64,000 bases of DNA from assembly GCA_031213475.1 (NCBI GenBank), contig JARUPZ010000008.1:11341938-11405937 (forward strand), given 5' to 3'. How positions within the stretch are numbered: position 1 is the first letter of the stretch; each line of letters begins with the position of its first letter. A program made the position numbers and the translations under genes. This DNA is from Nereocystis luetkeana. Lineage: Eukaryota; Sar; Phaeophyceae; Laminariales; Laminariaceae. The notes beneath the pieces are model-generated. The model was not told the DNA's origin. It ran no database searches and was given only the letters and a program-made list of their open reading frames with translations. Shown here piece by piece: positions 12,401 through 23,949 of the stretch.

Positions 12401-15400
12401 TGATTTCGAAATAAATATATCTCATTGTCGACGCCAACTGTGAAGGTGTTTCTTACTGAGCTAGAGGGGTAAAGTATCGATCGATTTTCAAGCCCAAGGT
12501 AATCCTTGTAACAAATCATCACAATGGTGATTATGTACGAGGTTTATGGTAGGGGCGGGGGAAATTAGTCAATTGGGGCAGCTTCGTGAGCTTCGTACGT
12601 GGTGCGATTTTTTTCGTTTCTTTTTTAGGGGACTAATGACGGGTCCATGTGAAAATAAAATTGATAACCTACTTTTTGTTTTTAGTTCCAGACAGGGGGG
12701 GGTTACTAACCTCGAGTAACCCACAACCGGAGCAAAATATGCTTCGAGTTTATAATTTCTGACAAAAACACCAACTCGCGTAGCTTGTTTTCAATTCCGA
12801 CGAGGTGACGAGTGTGGCTCCGTTTTCTCTATTTTCGTGTCCCCCCGGATAAATAATTATCAAATTGGTATTTACTCAGGAGATAATATATTCTGGCAAA
12901 GTACGGAAGAACAGTGTTCCTTCATAAAGCAAATAATGCTGTGGCAGGGGAGGGGGGGGTGGGGTGCTTACTTTTCCTCGGGTTGGGGTAGCTCCAAACC
13001 TCGCCTAGGACGGGATTCATTTGAAAGCGATTGTTCGCGCATCCCTCAAACAAGCACGAACAGGCTTGCCAAAGAGGCTCATGAGATCGCAAACAGGTCA
13101 CTACCTGTACTTGGGTAGTTCTGTCGTTCGTTAGTTGAGGAGGGATCCATGCCAGCCAAACCAATAGCGGTCTTAAAGCCCCCCCTCCATCCCTATTATG
13201 TATAGGTTGGGGTGGCGTCGGTTAGCAACGACACTGTAAGACATGCCACTCACCACTTGAGCTGAACAACCTGGGTACCACTTTTGTTGTTTTTGGCGGC
13301 TGGTTGTCGAGTTAAACGATTATCTGTGCGAGGTGACACACATTTTCTCCGTGCACAAGGGGGATGATCGTATCAAGTAGTGTTCATGGTAAGGCACCCA
13401 ACAGGCAGTTGCACAGTACTCTCATTGCTGTCTCTGGGAGTGACTACACCCGAAATTAAAGCAACTAATTGTAGCTGTCACCCACATGCAAGTCCGCCTC
13501 ACAAGCGGTTCGTAGTAGGATGCAGCTCACTTTTCATGCGACTCGCTGGGCACTTCACGACGCTTCGCTCTTGGCGCAAGCAATGCCTGCCTGGTCTGTG
13601 AAAACCGGACATGCTCCGTCCCGGCATTGTAGGGATGCGAGGGTCGGTGGTCGTACGTCTACGGCATGATATCGATTATATCTGTCCTATCGAGAACCCC
13701 CCTCCCCCCCCCCCCATAGAACAATGCTCCGTTTAGAAAGGGATGCGTGGGCAATAGCCAAATGACTAAGACAAACAACAGATGAATACGCCCCCCCCAC
13801 TTTATAGGCACGAGGAGCTCAGTGTCTCGTCCAGAACACGACTTGGAGGACCGGTATTCACGCGACCCGACCGAGATTGCTATGGGCTAGTCCTATAACA
13901 AAACTACCGTTCACAGTAAGAGTTAACATGCTATCCTTCAGAAACGGTTGAGCTAAAGAGTGCAGGCTCTACCGTCTACACGGGTGGAAACAACCTAATG
14001 AGCGTCTAACTGTTGGGAGGAGTGTCTCTATCAGGAGTAGGAACGGTGCCCCGTCTCGAAAGGGCTGTGTGGTCAATGGTCCAACGCTTAAGACGAGCAA
14101 CAACTGAGCATGACCCCCACCCACCCTCCCCATCTCCACGGTAGTGGCAACAGGCGGCGAATTAGGAAGGGGACAATATAGGCAGCACGTGCGTACGTAG
14201 TATACGAAAACATCGCAGTGAGCGCCCAACTGTCGGAGGTGTCTCTAGTAGGAGTGGGGATGGTGCTTCTAAAGGGATGCGTGATCAATGGTCCAGTGAC
14301 TAAGACAAGCAACAACTGAGTACACCCTACTTTCCGCCTTACCGTGGTTTGGCCCGGTACGGACTCTACGAGCAACAACTGAGTACACCCTAACCCCCGC
14401 CTTACCGTGGCATGACTTGATCCGGAGTCTCCATTAACCCGTTCTTCCTGAACAGTGAAAGATTGTAACACCCTCAACGGGGTGCACCCTTACGGGGTGC
14501 ACCCTTCACGGGGGGCGGGAGCTAAATCCAAACGTTCAGTCTGAAGCACGTACGTAGTGCTTCAAACCAAACCTCCGGTTGACTAACGTGGTATATAAAC
14601 CAAGGTTACCGCCTTATACCGTGCACCAACACACTCGACCGGCACACTGCACGCGCCTCCCGAAGATTCAGGCCATACGCGCGGAAATACAAACCTTCAT
14701 CGCGGACAATGGGTATCGCGGAGGTAGTCACGTGTCTGGCCCAGACCCGCAGAGGGGGAAGAGTATATTTAAAGAACATCACGTCATACCTTCACACAAG
14801 TCAAGACTCACCGATAGACAGGGGCAAGCACACTCATGTAAACCTTGGGTGTCACATTGCGATAGCAGCAGTGCTAGCGCCTACCTATCTACGAGTATTA
14901 GAGCTCGTCTTGAACTGTCTGAAAAAAACTAAATGAGCGCGTGCCGTGCAAGGACGCAAACGTAGCTGCAGCATCGGTGGGCATGCACACCTAGTAGTAT
15001 GGTAGTCCAATATCGTTTTGATACGCTATCGTGTGCCTGTTGTTGCCCTACGCTCTGTCGAATCAAACGGCCCTCCGGATGCAGCACCTTCTACTTCATT
15101 CGGTGCCAGAAGAACCCGTCGTTTTACGGTCTACCGACCGGTCTCGACGATGGAGGCCTGTACGGGCACATGCAGACCACCTGCTTGAGCGGTTTGAAGC
15201 AGGCAAGCCAAAACCTCCGGCGCGAGCCTCTCTGCGAGGTCGCTTTCGTCAGAGCACCGTCGAGATCCAATACCTTAATAAATACGGTCAGAAATATGGA
15301 TACATTATATGAATTCGAAACATGTGTGACTGTCATCAATCACAAGCGCGGCAGTTGAAGGTCTGAAATGCTCCCCTGTGCAATGTCTAACGCCGAGAAA

Positions 15401-18235
15401 CGGGTAGAGGCTGCTCGAAGGCTCAAGAGAAAGGTGATTCATCCTTGACACTAACTACATAATGGCGTGCTAAGAAGGAAAGCGCCCGAACATCTTGATT
15501 CTTTCAAACGGCTGGATTTCGCCTCCTGTTTCGCCGACTTTGAAACTAATGTGAATTCGCCATTGCCCCCGCTGACGTTACATGAACACGAGGTAGCGTC
15601 AATGGGCCGATCACACTGTTGGGTGCCCCATTCGACCCTGCTGGCGCCCGCCGCAGAGACAATAATCGAATTCGCGACACATCCACCACACGTTTCCGCA
15701 ATACCCAGGCACCAAAATCCCTACTCCCCACCTTTTAGTATAGAATATCTACGCCCATGTCGGGGAGACTCTTATCTGATGAACGACCCGTTTACCGTCA
15801 CTTTTGCTGCTGTGTGCGCCGTCCGGCGTTTAGCTACGGGAAGCCGAGGTGATCGCCATGGACGAGGACGAGTTCGCCGTTACCCCGACCCCTCACGGCG
15901 TCCTCTTCAGCCGTTTCATGGTGCGGTTCGAGTCTATGAAGGCCATTATGAGCGTCAACGAGAACCACGGCACGAAGTGAGTCATATCGAATGACATGGA
16001 CGTAAATGAAAAAAAAAAAAACAATCAGCATGTGTTACTGCAACAGCGTTGGAACGATTTACCAAGCTACACGGGGCCATATTTGATGATGGCATTCGTG
16101 CTGTCTTCGAGGGTTGTTATTCTTGGACCATGGGAGACATGAGGTTTCATCCACACAGACTGCAGAGAGCGATTCGGGTCGTCTTTGCGCGGCATATTCT
16201 GCGAGTCTAGCCGTGTTCATTGTTCCGAGTGTAGTATGCACGAGTTTTCCTGCTTCACTACGGATGGGTAGTTGAAGCTGACATTGAGATTTGAAGCTAG
16301 CTCGGACCAAACAATGTGTACTTGCTTTCTGCTGTAGGTCACGTCTTGTCGCGGGAGCGAGGATATGTGTACCAGCGTGCACATTGTCTGCTTTCGTTCA
16401 ACGAAGGACGGTTGATGCTGGCACCCTCTACTACCGAAGCCTTCATTGCCGTGGGTATACGAAAGTAAAGCCGGTACATGAACGAAGCGCTGTAGATTGG
16501 GGCGCACATCCACCAAAACATGTAATTACAAATTTCATGGGCCCGTACATTCACAGTGGAATGCCGTTGATGTCGCTCGAATCTCAAAGCGCATGGCGTC
16601 CTCCTTATTCAGGGACATCCTGCAAATATGCGCCGGGTGCGTTGAGCTGAAAGCCCCCGTGCGCCGCACGGAAAAGAGGCTACTGAACGAGCTGAACAAG
16701 CAAGTTCGCTACCCTCCGGGGAAGAAAGAGATCGTGCGGACCCCAGCCGACAAGGTTCGAGCCGCCACCAATAGATGGTTTTGCAACCGGTGTGTCGGTC
16801 TTGGCCGCCTTATTTCCGCACGGACACTCATGCTTGGGCTGAAAGGGGTCGGTTGCCGCAGAATGTCGATGTTGCATATGCTGCGATTGTAGCGTGTGGC
16901 GCTCCTAATGCGAGAAGTCGAGAGAGCACGTCGGTTGCGAAGCCATACGTAGAGCATAGTGTTTCAGGCCCAGGTATACAAATGCTGTAGTTTGACGTCA
17001 CACGACGTGATGTTGGGCGGGATCTGTGCAGGTTGGGGTCGCGGGCGCTCAATGCCAAACTGCTGCATATTGAATCCAATGACCAGTTGAAGTAGACACT
17101 AACAATCTGTTAAGGCGTTTTCCTTTATTCTCGTTCGGGTCGTCTCGCCATGCTTTGCCTCGGCCTCGGTTGGAACCTGCGCAACTGGAGGACGTGCTGA
17201 AATTCACTGCACTGTGTATTCATGCCGAATATCGGATGTATTTCCGCGGCCACAGGTTGGGCCAGTCGCCAGCATGATTTCTACTGTAGGGAAACACTCA
17301 CAGGGGCGAACCGCGTCTGGTGTGAGTTGGCGGCATTCGCCAAAAAAAAGGAATTCGGCGTCACGGGGGGGGGCACGAGTCGAAAGCCGATGAAAACCGA
17401 TGTCTGTAGATAGCAGGAGGCTGGATGGGGGAAATGCTCCCGGGTACGCATATGGTGACAGTAAAACGTCGACTCCGAAGGAAAACTGGCAGTTGCTTGC
17501 GACCTTTCTATACATGATATGTCATACACTTAGTTTACGTTTCCTTCTTTTGCGGCCTTTCTATACACTATATTTCTTACAATTAGTGTACGCTTCCTTC
17601 TTCGACCGAATGCTCCTGTACCTAGGCACTTGCCCTCCTACAGGCGGCTTTAGGGGGACTGCCCCTCGAAGACTGGACCCTGCGGGGCGAGCAGACTTCG
17701 ATGTTGGATGTGTCCGCGAGGTTACTAGGATGCTGTGCGGAATCCCTGGCGGTGTGCGGAAGGGGAGGGGGGCTGGGCTGCGCCGTCTCGCTACGGCTCC
17801 AGCGATCGGTTCGCCTGAAGATGTGGATGGACACCAAGGTCTGCTTTGGTGATGTTTGCGTGACAGCTACAGATGGGATCTACGGATTTCTGCTGATCTT
17901 CCACCCCTTCAACCTGACCTTTTCGTTCGAGTTCACGTTTACCGCTGTTCTGGGTCTCTGTGCTTCGTTCATGCCGTCTACCACCCATAAGTGGAGGGTC
18001 GATCGTGATGATGCCAGAGCACTTGCTAACAACACCAAACTTCGCTGTTGTCTTGCCGTACGTTGAATATTATTGTGACATCAAAAGCTGGGGCAACTCA
18101 AGCAGCTGCCCGGAGTTGGGGACACGACGTGCGTGCGTCTCGCAGGCAGCCAGATAATCACGCTCGTCGACCTAGCTCGCACGTCCTCTGGGAAGGTGGA
18201 CACTATTGTCGGCCGCAAGCATCCTTATGGACACG
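55..18235 (+). CDS. HFM1: MER3/HFM1-type meiotic DNA helicase (5' partial, multi-exon)
   Basis: Superfamily 2 Ski2-like 3'-5' DNA helicase. In known eukaryotes MER3/HFM1 acts in the meiotic nucleus to stabilise recombination intermediates and promote class I crossovers. Exons read: 55-423, 2253-2358, 3270-3362, 3854-4057, 4611-4724, 5077-5217, 5906-5991, 6892-7009, 8060-8205, 9394-9513, 10111-10192, 10712-10804, 12273-12328, 15085-15202, 15834-15976, 16613-16754, 17654-17838, 18088-18235. All splice phases agree except across 16754/17654, where a short exon is missing. Motif order is Walker A (APTGCGK|T, split by an intron), ISPIK, TTPEKWD, DEVH, SATLP, LVFCGSK, HNSG, TTTLAMGVNLPA and QMMGRAGRPGFD. 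Sec63-like and helix-hairpin-helix segments follow. This order and the wording of the motifs fit HFM1 better than Brr2 or Ski2, which have two cassettes or different insertions. The first exon is internal, since a stop lies just upstream and it contains no ATG. The true N-terminus is therefore outside the window. Confidence 0.94.
424..2252 (+). other. Intron of the MER3-type helicase gene, with one MITE-like palindrome
   Basis: No coding segment was recognised. The stretch holds the palindromic element at 1171-1279 and a CAGTGGTTAAAG string at 1132-1146 that resembles a Pol III A box. The short ORFs here have no family features. Confidence 0.6.
1171..1279. mobile_element. MITE-like palindromic element, family B
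   Basis: The left arm begins GTTAACCCTTTTAGAAC and runs through CGTTTTGGGGACAA. The right arm is its near-perfect reverse complement, ending AGGGTTAAC. The arms are about 38 bp with a centre of about 33 bp. It has no coding capacity. A diverged relative is seen at 50893-50990 and perhaps at 8836-8935. Confidence 0.75.
2253..5217 (+). CDS. HFM1: MER3/HFM1 RecA-like domain 1 exons (motifs Q to III)
   Basis: Five exons: 2253-2358, 3270-3362, 3854-4057, 4611-4724 and 5077-5217. The first carries FNSIQSALFP (Q-motif-like) and SAPTGCGK, the nucleotide-binding loop. The Thr that completes GKT is the first codon of the next exon. The second carries IIYISPIK (motif Ia). The third carries LDEWTAKFSPFG and ADIILTTPEKWDSVTRRW. 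The fourth carries LVLVDEVHTIGEERGATLE (motif II, DEVH). The fifth carries MRFVALSATLPNAADFG (motif III). Lengths of 106, 93, 204, 114 and 141 bp keep the frame. The donor of the second exon (gtcccc) is weak, but the protein match leaves little doubt. Confidence 0.95.
5906..10192 (+). CDS. HFM1: MER3/HFM1 RecA-like domain 2 exons (motifs IV to VI)
   Basis: Five exons: 5906-5991, 6892-7009, 8060-8205, 9394-9513 and 10111-10192. They give the VVGY linker, GKPALVFCGSKKDTE (motif IV), GVAIHNSGLSPRDRGLVE, LAVLVATTTLAMGVNLPAR (motif V) and LQMMGRAGRPGFDSSGVAVV (motif VI). The end of 6892-7009 is chosen at AGT|gtgagg (7010), because the stronger-looking stop at 6990 would break the phase of the next exon. 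The next exon could instead begin at 8006, after a tttgcag. The intron from 9514 to 10110 contains a long AGT microsatellite. An in-frame join of AA and A at 9513/10111 gives the Lys that precedes motif VI. Confidence 0.95.
8591..8658. repeat. 23-bp tandem repeat, three copies
   Basis: CATCGCGACGCCGTGCTTAC plus CTC is repeated three times, with a single terminal change. It lies in the intron between helicase exons 8060-8205 and 9394-9513. Confidence 0.9.
9633..9970. repeat. AGT-rich trinucleotide microsatellite
   Basis: About 340 bases of AGT with AGC, AGG and ACT interruptions. It lies wholly inside the 9514-10110 intron of the helicase gene. The long Ser-rich and Val-rich ORFs across it are artefacts of the repeat. 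Confidence 0.95.
10712..12328 (+). CDS. HFM1: MER3/HFM1 winged-helix region exons
   Basis: Exon 10712-10804 encodes 31 residues, including LERLSAGQEAVESAL and LLEALNSE. This corresponds to the family segment 'VESSLH...LNAEI' that follows motif VI. Exon 12273-12328 encodes IHDIGEAIEWLR, the counterpart of the family 'AVEWIRST' segment, and ends with AG, to be completed by the C at 15085 as Ser. Both have CAG acceptors and gt donors in phase. The winged helix packs between the two RecA domains and the Sec63-like part in structures of this helicase family (established knowledge). Confidence 0.9.
12005..12086 (-). other. tRNA-like sequence (degenerate tRNA or SINE head)
   Basis: On the - strand, TGGTTCAAGTGGTTAACC matches a Pol III A box/D-arm, and GGTTCGAGCCC is a perfect B box inside a 5-bp T-stem. 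Between them CTCAAA and TTTGAG form a stem with an oversized loop. No good 7-bp acceptor stem is seen. It is therefore a degenerate tRNA or a tRNA-derived SINE head, not a clear functional tRNA. Confidence 0.5.
13470..13705 (+). repeat. Dispersed repeat family C, copy 1, with poly(C) end
   Basis: The body starts near GTAGCTGTCACCCACATGCA and contains AGTCCGCCTCACAAGCGG, ATGCCTGCCTGGTCTGTGAA and GGCATTGTAGGGATGCGAGG. It ends in a C-rich run. It shares long stretches with the copies at 55547, 56805, 61320 (reverse), 61945 and 62800. Confidence 0.8.
13718..14400 (+). repeat. Cluster of family D repeat copies
   Basis: Successive copies lie at about 13718-13800, 13998-14125 and 14215-14345, with a fragment at 14368-14405. 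Shared strings include GGGATGCGTGnncAATnGnCnAA, GACTAAGACAAgCAACAact and GAGTACnCCC. All lie in the intron before exon 15085-15202. Related pieces occur at 25785-25850 and, reversed, at 53885-53995 and 60805-60930. Confidence 0.65.
15085..15976 (+). CDS. HFM1: MER3/HFM1 Sec63-like exons, joined by a GC-AG intron
   Basis: Exon 15085-15202 carries STFYFIRCQKNPSFYGLP, like the family 'LYIRALKNPSHYG', and ends CLSGLKQ. The exon border is CAG|gcaagc, a GC donor. Exon 15834-15976 continues directly with LREAEVIAMDEDEF and MVRFESMKAIMSV, matching the family 'LIKMDEG...FETVKKF'. No GT donor places the join correctly, while the GC donor gives exact alignment and phase 0. The donor after 15976 is gtgagt. 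Confidence 0.9.
16613..17838 (+). CDS. HFM1: MER3/HFM1 Sec63-like exons, second half
   Basis: Exon 16613-16754 encodes DILQICAGCVELKAPVRRTE and then KRLLNELNKQVRYPP, which fits the family 'EKKTLNTLNKD' region. Exon 17654-17838 encodes GLPLEDWTLRGEQTS and an alpha-helical stretch ending MWMDTK. The first exon ends in phase 0 and the second begins with two spare bases. About ten residues (the family 'KVNCLIQAQL' strand) are absent. One short exon therefore remains unplaced between them. Confidence 0.85.
18088..18235 (+). CDS. HFM1: MER3/HFM1 helix-hairpin-helix exon
   Basis: The exon follows an aaaag acceptor and begins LGQLKQLPGVG, a helix-hairpin-helix signature. It continues ITLVDLARTSSGKVDTIVG and RKHPYGH, equivalent to 'LTSFKKI...ELILNRHPPFG' in animal HFM1. 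The donor is gtatgg at 18236, phase 1. This is the last exon I can place with confidence. The beta-rich segment that follows in the family was not located with certainty. Confidence 0.88.
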
Positions 18236-21200
18236 GTATGGAACATCCTTCAGACACTCGCAAGAACCGTGCCGCAGTGATGATGTTTCTCGGAGCGGCG
18301 ACAGTACGATCTGCTAGCGTCCTTGCTTGTATAAGTTCTACTTTCGCAAATGATTGTGTGAATCTTCGATGTATTATTGGGGTTGTTGGTAGAGAGATAT
18401 TTGCATGTTTACAAGTCCCCAGATACGCGATCTAGATGCTGTTAATCTGTGTCCAGCGCAATCGATGTACAGCACGACAAACGATCGATGGGTCCGTGGT
18501 TTGCAGAGGTTGCAGAGTACACGAACACAAAGCACTCTATCAGCACCCAGGCTAGCAGCTAGCGTATGAGTGGGATATGCCTCATACATCCCCACCTACG
18601 TGTTCTTCCCACGACGTAGGTAGGCATCATCATGGGTGTCTTCGCGAGTTTTGTATTGTCCCCCGATAATATTTCAGCGAAACCTCAAGCAGCTAGAACC
18701 TCGGCGGTTGATAAGTTGAGGGCCAACTTGTCTGTGTCACGAACGCACCTCAGACTCCTGCCAGTCCTCGCGCCATTGGATACTCCTACATTCGAGATTT
18801 TTTCATCACCATGACACGTCTTGCGGTCGATATTCCGCCAGGGCTCACCGGCTAGCTCCTTTCCTCCCTATCAAGCTCCAAACGAACATCTCGTGAAGTG
18901 CGCTCGCGTTGCTCTTCGTCAAGTGTACGTGCGTCTGGTATCGGCACCTGTGCTCAGGACTCCGTGATGTCTACGGGTACGAAGGCAAAATAAGTCCCGC
19001 GTCATCCCTGGCTCAAAGGAAACGACCATCGGTCTAGTCAATTTCGATTTGGAAGCATTGAACAATCGGGTGGTAGGTAGGTAGCGTGTTCAGCAAGCTG
19101 CGACTCCATAGTAGAGCTCAGCACACATCTTGGACCCTATTCGATGGGTCGCAGGCATCAGGCACGCGGCACTCCACATCCTGTCGAAGGGCGTCACCGC
19201 AAGCGTTTCGAGGCAGCAGCTCGAGAATGGGATGGAAGAGCTTCAGGTTGGTCCTTCAAGTACTTCCAGGTGGTTGCGCCCCGACGAGCCAACCTTGGTA
19301 TACCACCCTGGAATCCCCACTTCCACACTTCCAACACTTCAATACCAGTATATAAGTCCACGGGCGGTAACTCTCAGCGGTTGGCGCGCTGTGGTATTTT
19401 CCTGTAGCTAACTTCGTTCGCTAGGAGTTCGAAAGTGCGGTGTTAAGGGGTGGCTCCTACGTGCGACTTGGACTACTGGCACGGCATATTAGGTACCTGA
19501 TCAAGGTTAGCCTCGCAGCTAGTAGCCTCACTGGCCGTTTTGGGTAAATGTCCTTTTCCCCCGGGGGAACCCTTTTGTCTTCGTTGACACTGGCATAGTC
19601 AATTTGAGTGCCACTTTCGCGAAAAGGTGCTTTTGCAAATTCTCGGGCATCAAGTGGAGCAGGCCTTCGTAAGGTGTTGTGGATCAATTGTTACCCGTCC
19701 GTCGTGGAAAATAAAACCTCACAAGAAACTCGCAGCAATACTACGTTCCGTGTTTTCCCCCCCGAGATAAAAATGTATCTATGTCACGTATTTTTGCATC
19801 AGCGATGGTCCATCTTGGGGGTTTTCCTCCACTGGGTCGTTCGCTGGTACATATCTGCTGTATCCTCCTTCTAGCGACGGCATCGGAAAACGTCTACTAA
19901 CAAAATATATCACGATGTAGTAGACGTAAGGGCTGCCTAGCCTGGAACCATGTACACGTCGAGACAACAGGGTTTGTATCGTTCATCCGCCACTTCTGCG
20001 AGCAAGAGCTCCCCAACAGGCACCGCCACATCAGTGGTGGGAAAGGCTTGCTAATTACCCCCTAGGTATTCGCGCAGCACGACTAACTCGCGCGACGCAA
20101 GAGATTTCGACAGCACACACACCTGGCACACCTTTGACCGCCCCCCCCTTTGCGGCCTTCAACCTGTATTACACGGCCGATGGCTCGGCGATGCCAAGGT
20201 GCGCGTGGAGCCTGCCTTCCAATCGACAGACCCTTTCGGGGAGCATTACATCGAGGCTCCCGACGCAGCTTTTGCGCCACCTGCGACCGGGTGGAACCGG
20301 CAGGACACGAGCTTCCAGCTTCTGGTGTACTACGATCAACCCAAACATGCACAGGTGATACGCTTGGCTAGCGGGGGGTGAAGACGACTCAGTGGGGGGA
20401 TACGGAAGGCACACGGGGGATGGGCGTGAATTGAAGCGGCTTCCACACTGTCAGTTGCTGATACGCCCCCCAATCACCCCATTAAGCCTAAGCCGAGACT
20501 GGGTCGCGCTGCTTGATGGGATTTGCTCCGTGTGAAGCCGGACATGAGAAGCCACGCGGTGCTGGAATTAGGTCTGTAGCTTTCCCCGCCCCGCAAGCTA
20601 CCGACCTAGCTGGAGCAGCGCTGACCGTCTGTTGGGGAGTTTGAAGTCCTCTGTCGCCAGCCCATATGGGGTGACGAGTAGAAGGGTTTCTTGGTCTTCC
20701 CGATGAGGGCCATAACACTCAGGGCAGCACACAGCCTCTTCATGAAGTAGTTGCTGAGGGTCGGCGGTTGATCAATGCGTGCTCGGCCTGCGTTACTGCC
20801 CCATGATCGTTGTTGCTGTCCCCCGTCTGACAATATCCTCTCTTGTTTTGTTGTCAAAAGTGAAAATTCAGCCTGCACACCAGGTCGGCAAATACGGTGG
20901 AATGTTTGTGCTGGCGATTTCCCGCTTTATCCAACTTATCACGTCTGTCCTCTGATAAGGGGTGAGCATAAACGGTGCCGTCGTTCGTTTCTGACACCCC
21001 TGCTGAGAGGAGGAGAAACGCCAGATACAACAAACAGGGGAGTCTGTTGTAACAGTCTGGGTCATTTTTTATATACCTACCTCCGCCTTTCCTTGGACCT
21101 ACTCCACCTGTTGGGTTTCGTGTAGCTTTGCCTCAATTAACGCCGTCATGGCTCAGTGTGGTCAAAATACGTAAGAATTGCGCTTGGGAACCCTGCCAAT

Positions 21201-23949
21201 AGCTGCAAAGTGAAAGGCAGACATAAGGCAATACCTATTTCGATAGATAAATGAATAGGTTGTAACTGCCTGTTGGGAATGTGTTCGGACCCCTCATCAC
21301 AATAAGAGATACCTGTGATGACAGAGAAAGACTGCACGAGGTGACCCTCCGCGCTGCCCTCCTGCCCCCTTGGACGGCACGCAGGAGACCACGGTAGGGC
21401 AGCCCCCCCTCGGAGACCTGTTACCTTCCTATCCGGCGGCTAACGAAGGTTGGTACATCATAAATCAGACACCGTCCCGACTGTAACGTGTTGCAGCAGG
21501 AAATCCCCTCGGCGAAAAAGGCTCTACAGTTAGTTAGTGGCTGTGGGGGGCCCGGGGGGGGTAGGCAAGGCGGCATGGGGTCAGAATTATGGTGCTGTGA
21601 TGCCTTGCACGCAAGGTGAAAGGAAACGACGATGTACTCTCAACACCAGGGTGGGGCACGATACCATTGCATGTCGGCACCATCGTCAACAAAACAGCCA
21701 GCTTCCTGCTTGCCCCAGGGTTCCGGGTGTCTGTCCGCTGGGGCGACCCGTCCCTTGCACCTTGCACACGCGTGAATCTCGAGCCATGGCATGATTTCAA
21801 GTTCATTATGCTCAACCACGTACATGAAGCGTATTGCTGCTGGGGCGGCATTCGTGGTGATCCCGGTGTATTTATCTGTCCCCATTCCCGGAAACTGTCC
21901 TGTTTGCGCTCAGTCGGCTCAGCAGAATCGAGGATGCAGCCAGACTGCAAGCCTACGGGATCACCCCAGCCGTCAACACCAGCCGCGGAGGGGAAGGTAA
22001 TGCCAATGGACCCGATTTGAAGTGTTTGTGGCCCTGTCTAAAAATGTCCCTGGTACCAGGTAACTTTTAGAGAGTCGACGCGCGAAGCCTATCCCCCTCG
22101 ACGTGGTATGGAAAACCGTGCAATCTCGTATTGTGACAATGGAGTCTCGTCTACATTAGCTTACCCTGCACTGGTGCCAGTCATGCATCCAATTAGAAAA
22201 GCTGCGAATGTAGTGTGCTCAAAATCACAGAAGACTCTGATATAGTGGCGCAGACTTGTTTTTGCGGAGAAAACTCCAATTTCTACCGGCAAGCGCCGGA
22301 GGGGCTTCCGGTCCCCCACGCGCCACCGCAAATCTCAAGACCAAGCCGCCAAGGCAAATGGCTCGGATAAATATCGGGCGTGTTCGCCAATGAGATGAAT
22401 TTGATGGTAATCGTGCAAACCTAGGATGGACAAAGCACAGCGTGTGTACACACTTGTACTGCTTTTGAAAGTGCATACCAAACGCGTTCGTTATATAGTC
22501 CCTTTTTGTGTCGTCTCAATGCGCCGTGAACACAGAGCCAGAGGCATCCAAGAAACGTGACGGGGCGTCCACTGCGCATATGTTTACCTGTTTACGTGAC
22601 GCTCGGAGTCGACATAGTGTTCGATTGCCTTTGCCCAGAACCGCTTGGGATGAGGAGAGCCGCGTGAGGCTGTCCACCGTATACACATTCCTCGCAGCAT
22701 CCCCTCTTTCTCCTGTCGGGTTTTCGTCAAGCACAGCTTGGCACGATGATGCCTGTGTGAGACTGGCCATTGATAGTTGTCTCTCGGGAGAATTACCATT
22801 CATCGTGAGGAATTCCAGTGGTGGGTAGAGTGGAACGCTTATCAAGCCGTAGACACTGATTGCTGCCATAATGTTAACTCGTGGTTCTCTTCCTTCTTTG
22901 TCTTGCCTGATGGCGGAAAAAGGGGTCTCTCCTGCTCTTTAGGAAGGTATCCGGGCCGGGGACTCACAGCACTGCCCTACCCAGGGAGGCCATATCCGAG
23001 ACCGTTCACCTGTGGCTCATCTGTGCGGGTGTAAGCGGGATGGATGTCGCTGATGTCAGGTACTTGGAGGGGTCCAAACAGAGTCTCAGGGACCCCTCGG
23101 GGCGAGTCGACTCATCCTTCGTTCTCTCGCTCGTGCCTTCGCGTCGCACGACAACGTCGGCCGTGCTCCTCACGGCGCTGAGTTCTTGGGGCATTTTAAG
23201 CATAGGATGCATTCTGAATACGTGTACAATTTGTTAGCAGACGGAACAATACCAGGCTGTACTAGAGTGCCCCCCCGTGTGTCCTGAGTTGAACGTGCGT
23301 ACGCCGAATGACTCGTGGAGCGTTCAGAAACTCCTATATAAATTTCGTACTCAGCAATCGGCGCGAGCACTGAAATAGAGGTCTATCAAACCTTGGTATA
23401 TGCGTACTAAAAGTATGGAATAATTCCACTCCCGACGGAGTTTCGTCTACCGGTCGAGCAGATGCAGTCGACACCCCCCCCCCCCCCCCACTACTCACAT
23501 CTATCAATTTAGAGTCTTATGTGAGAATGCGTACGCTGCAAAGGTAGTCAAGAACGTCATATCCCGGCACCCGAATCAACGCGGAAGACGGGGCCCGTTT
23601 CATATGAACTTCACGTTTCACGCAGGATGAAACCGTCAACTTTGAGCGAGCGGTTCACGGGCGTGGAGGATCTTCGCACCATCTGGCTGAGAGCAGGGCA
23701 GTCTTCACCCCAAGCGACAGCTGAGGGTAGCGATGAGGTAGAGATTTGTTGAACGACAGGAAATCGTTAGAAAAAAATAGCGTTGCCGCTGAACTGTACG
23801 GTGACACGCGTGTGTCACCCCCCAACTGGGCTTGCCTTCCTTCAGTTCTTTAGCTTCGACCCGGTCCTCTGTCATCGATTCTCTCCATGGCCCCTGGCCC
23901 TCATAGACCCATATTTCCAAATCAACCGCGATTGCCACCTAGGGAGGTG
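18236..23949. other. No recognisable gene; likely introns of the unit upstream
   Basis: Apart from the weak candidate exon at 20199-20354 I see no family motif. ORFs at 21534-22020 and 22508-22828 are open but featureless. The latter carries a short internal likeness (AWDEESRVRL and AWHDDACVRL). A poly(C) run lies at 23474-23490. Confidence 0.4.
20199..20354 (+). CDS. Possible MER3/HFM1 downstream exon
   Basis: An open 52-codon segment between ccaag and CACAG|gtgata, phase 0 at both ends. It contains TSFQLLVYYDQPKHAQ, which loosely resembles the strand 'YVTLIIGDADNQVVY' that follows the helix-hairpin-helix in HFM1. The likeness is weak, and no phase-compatible connection to 18235 was found. 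It may be chance. Confidence 0.35.

Noticed and set aside
13470..13705. CRISPR-like or phage-like repeat array
   Set aside because: The repeats are dispersed, long and of eukaryotic MITE/retroposon character, and are not regularly spaced. The window is clearly nuclear eukaryotic.
22508..22828. 106-codon ORF with an internal repeat (AWDEESRVRL and AWHDDACVRL)
   Set aside because: It has no ATG, no splice context and no family likeness. The internal likeness is short and could be chance.
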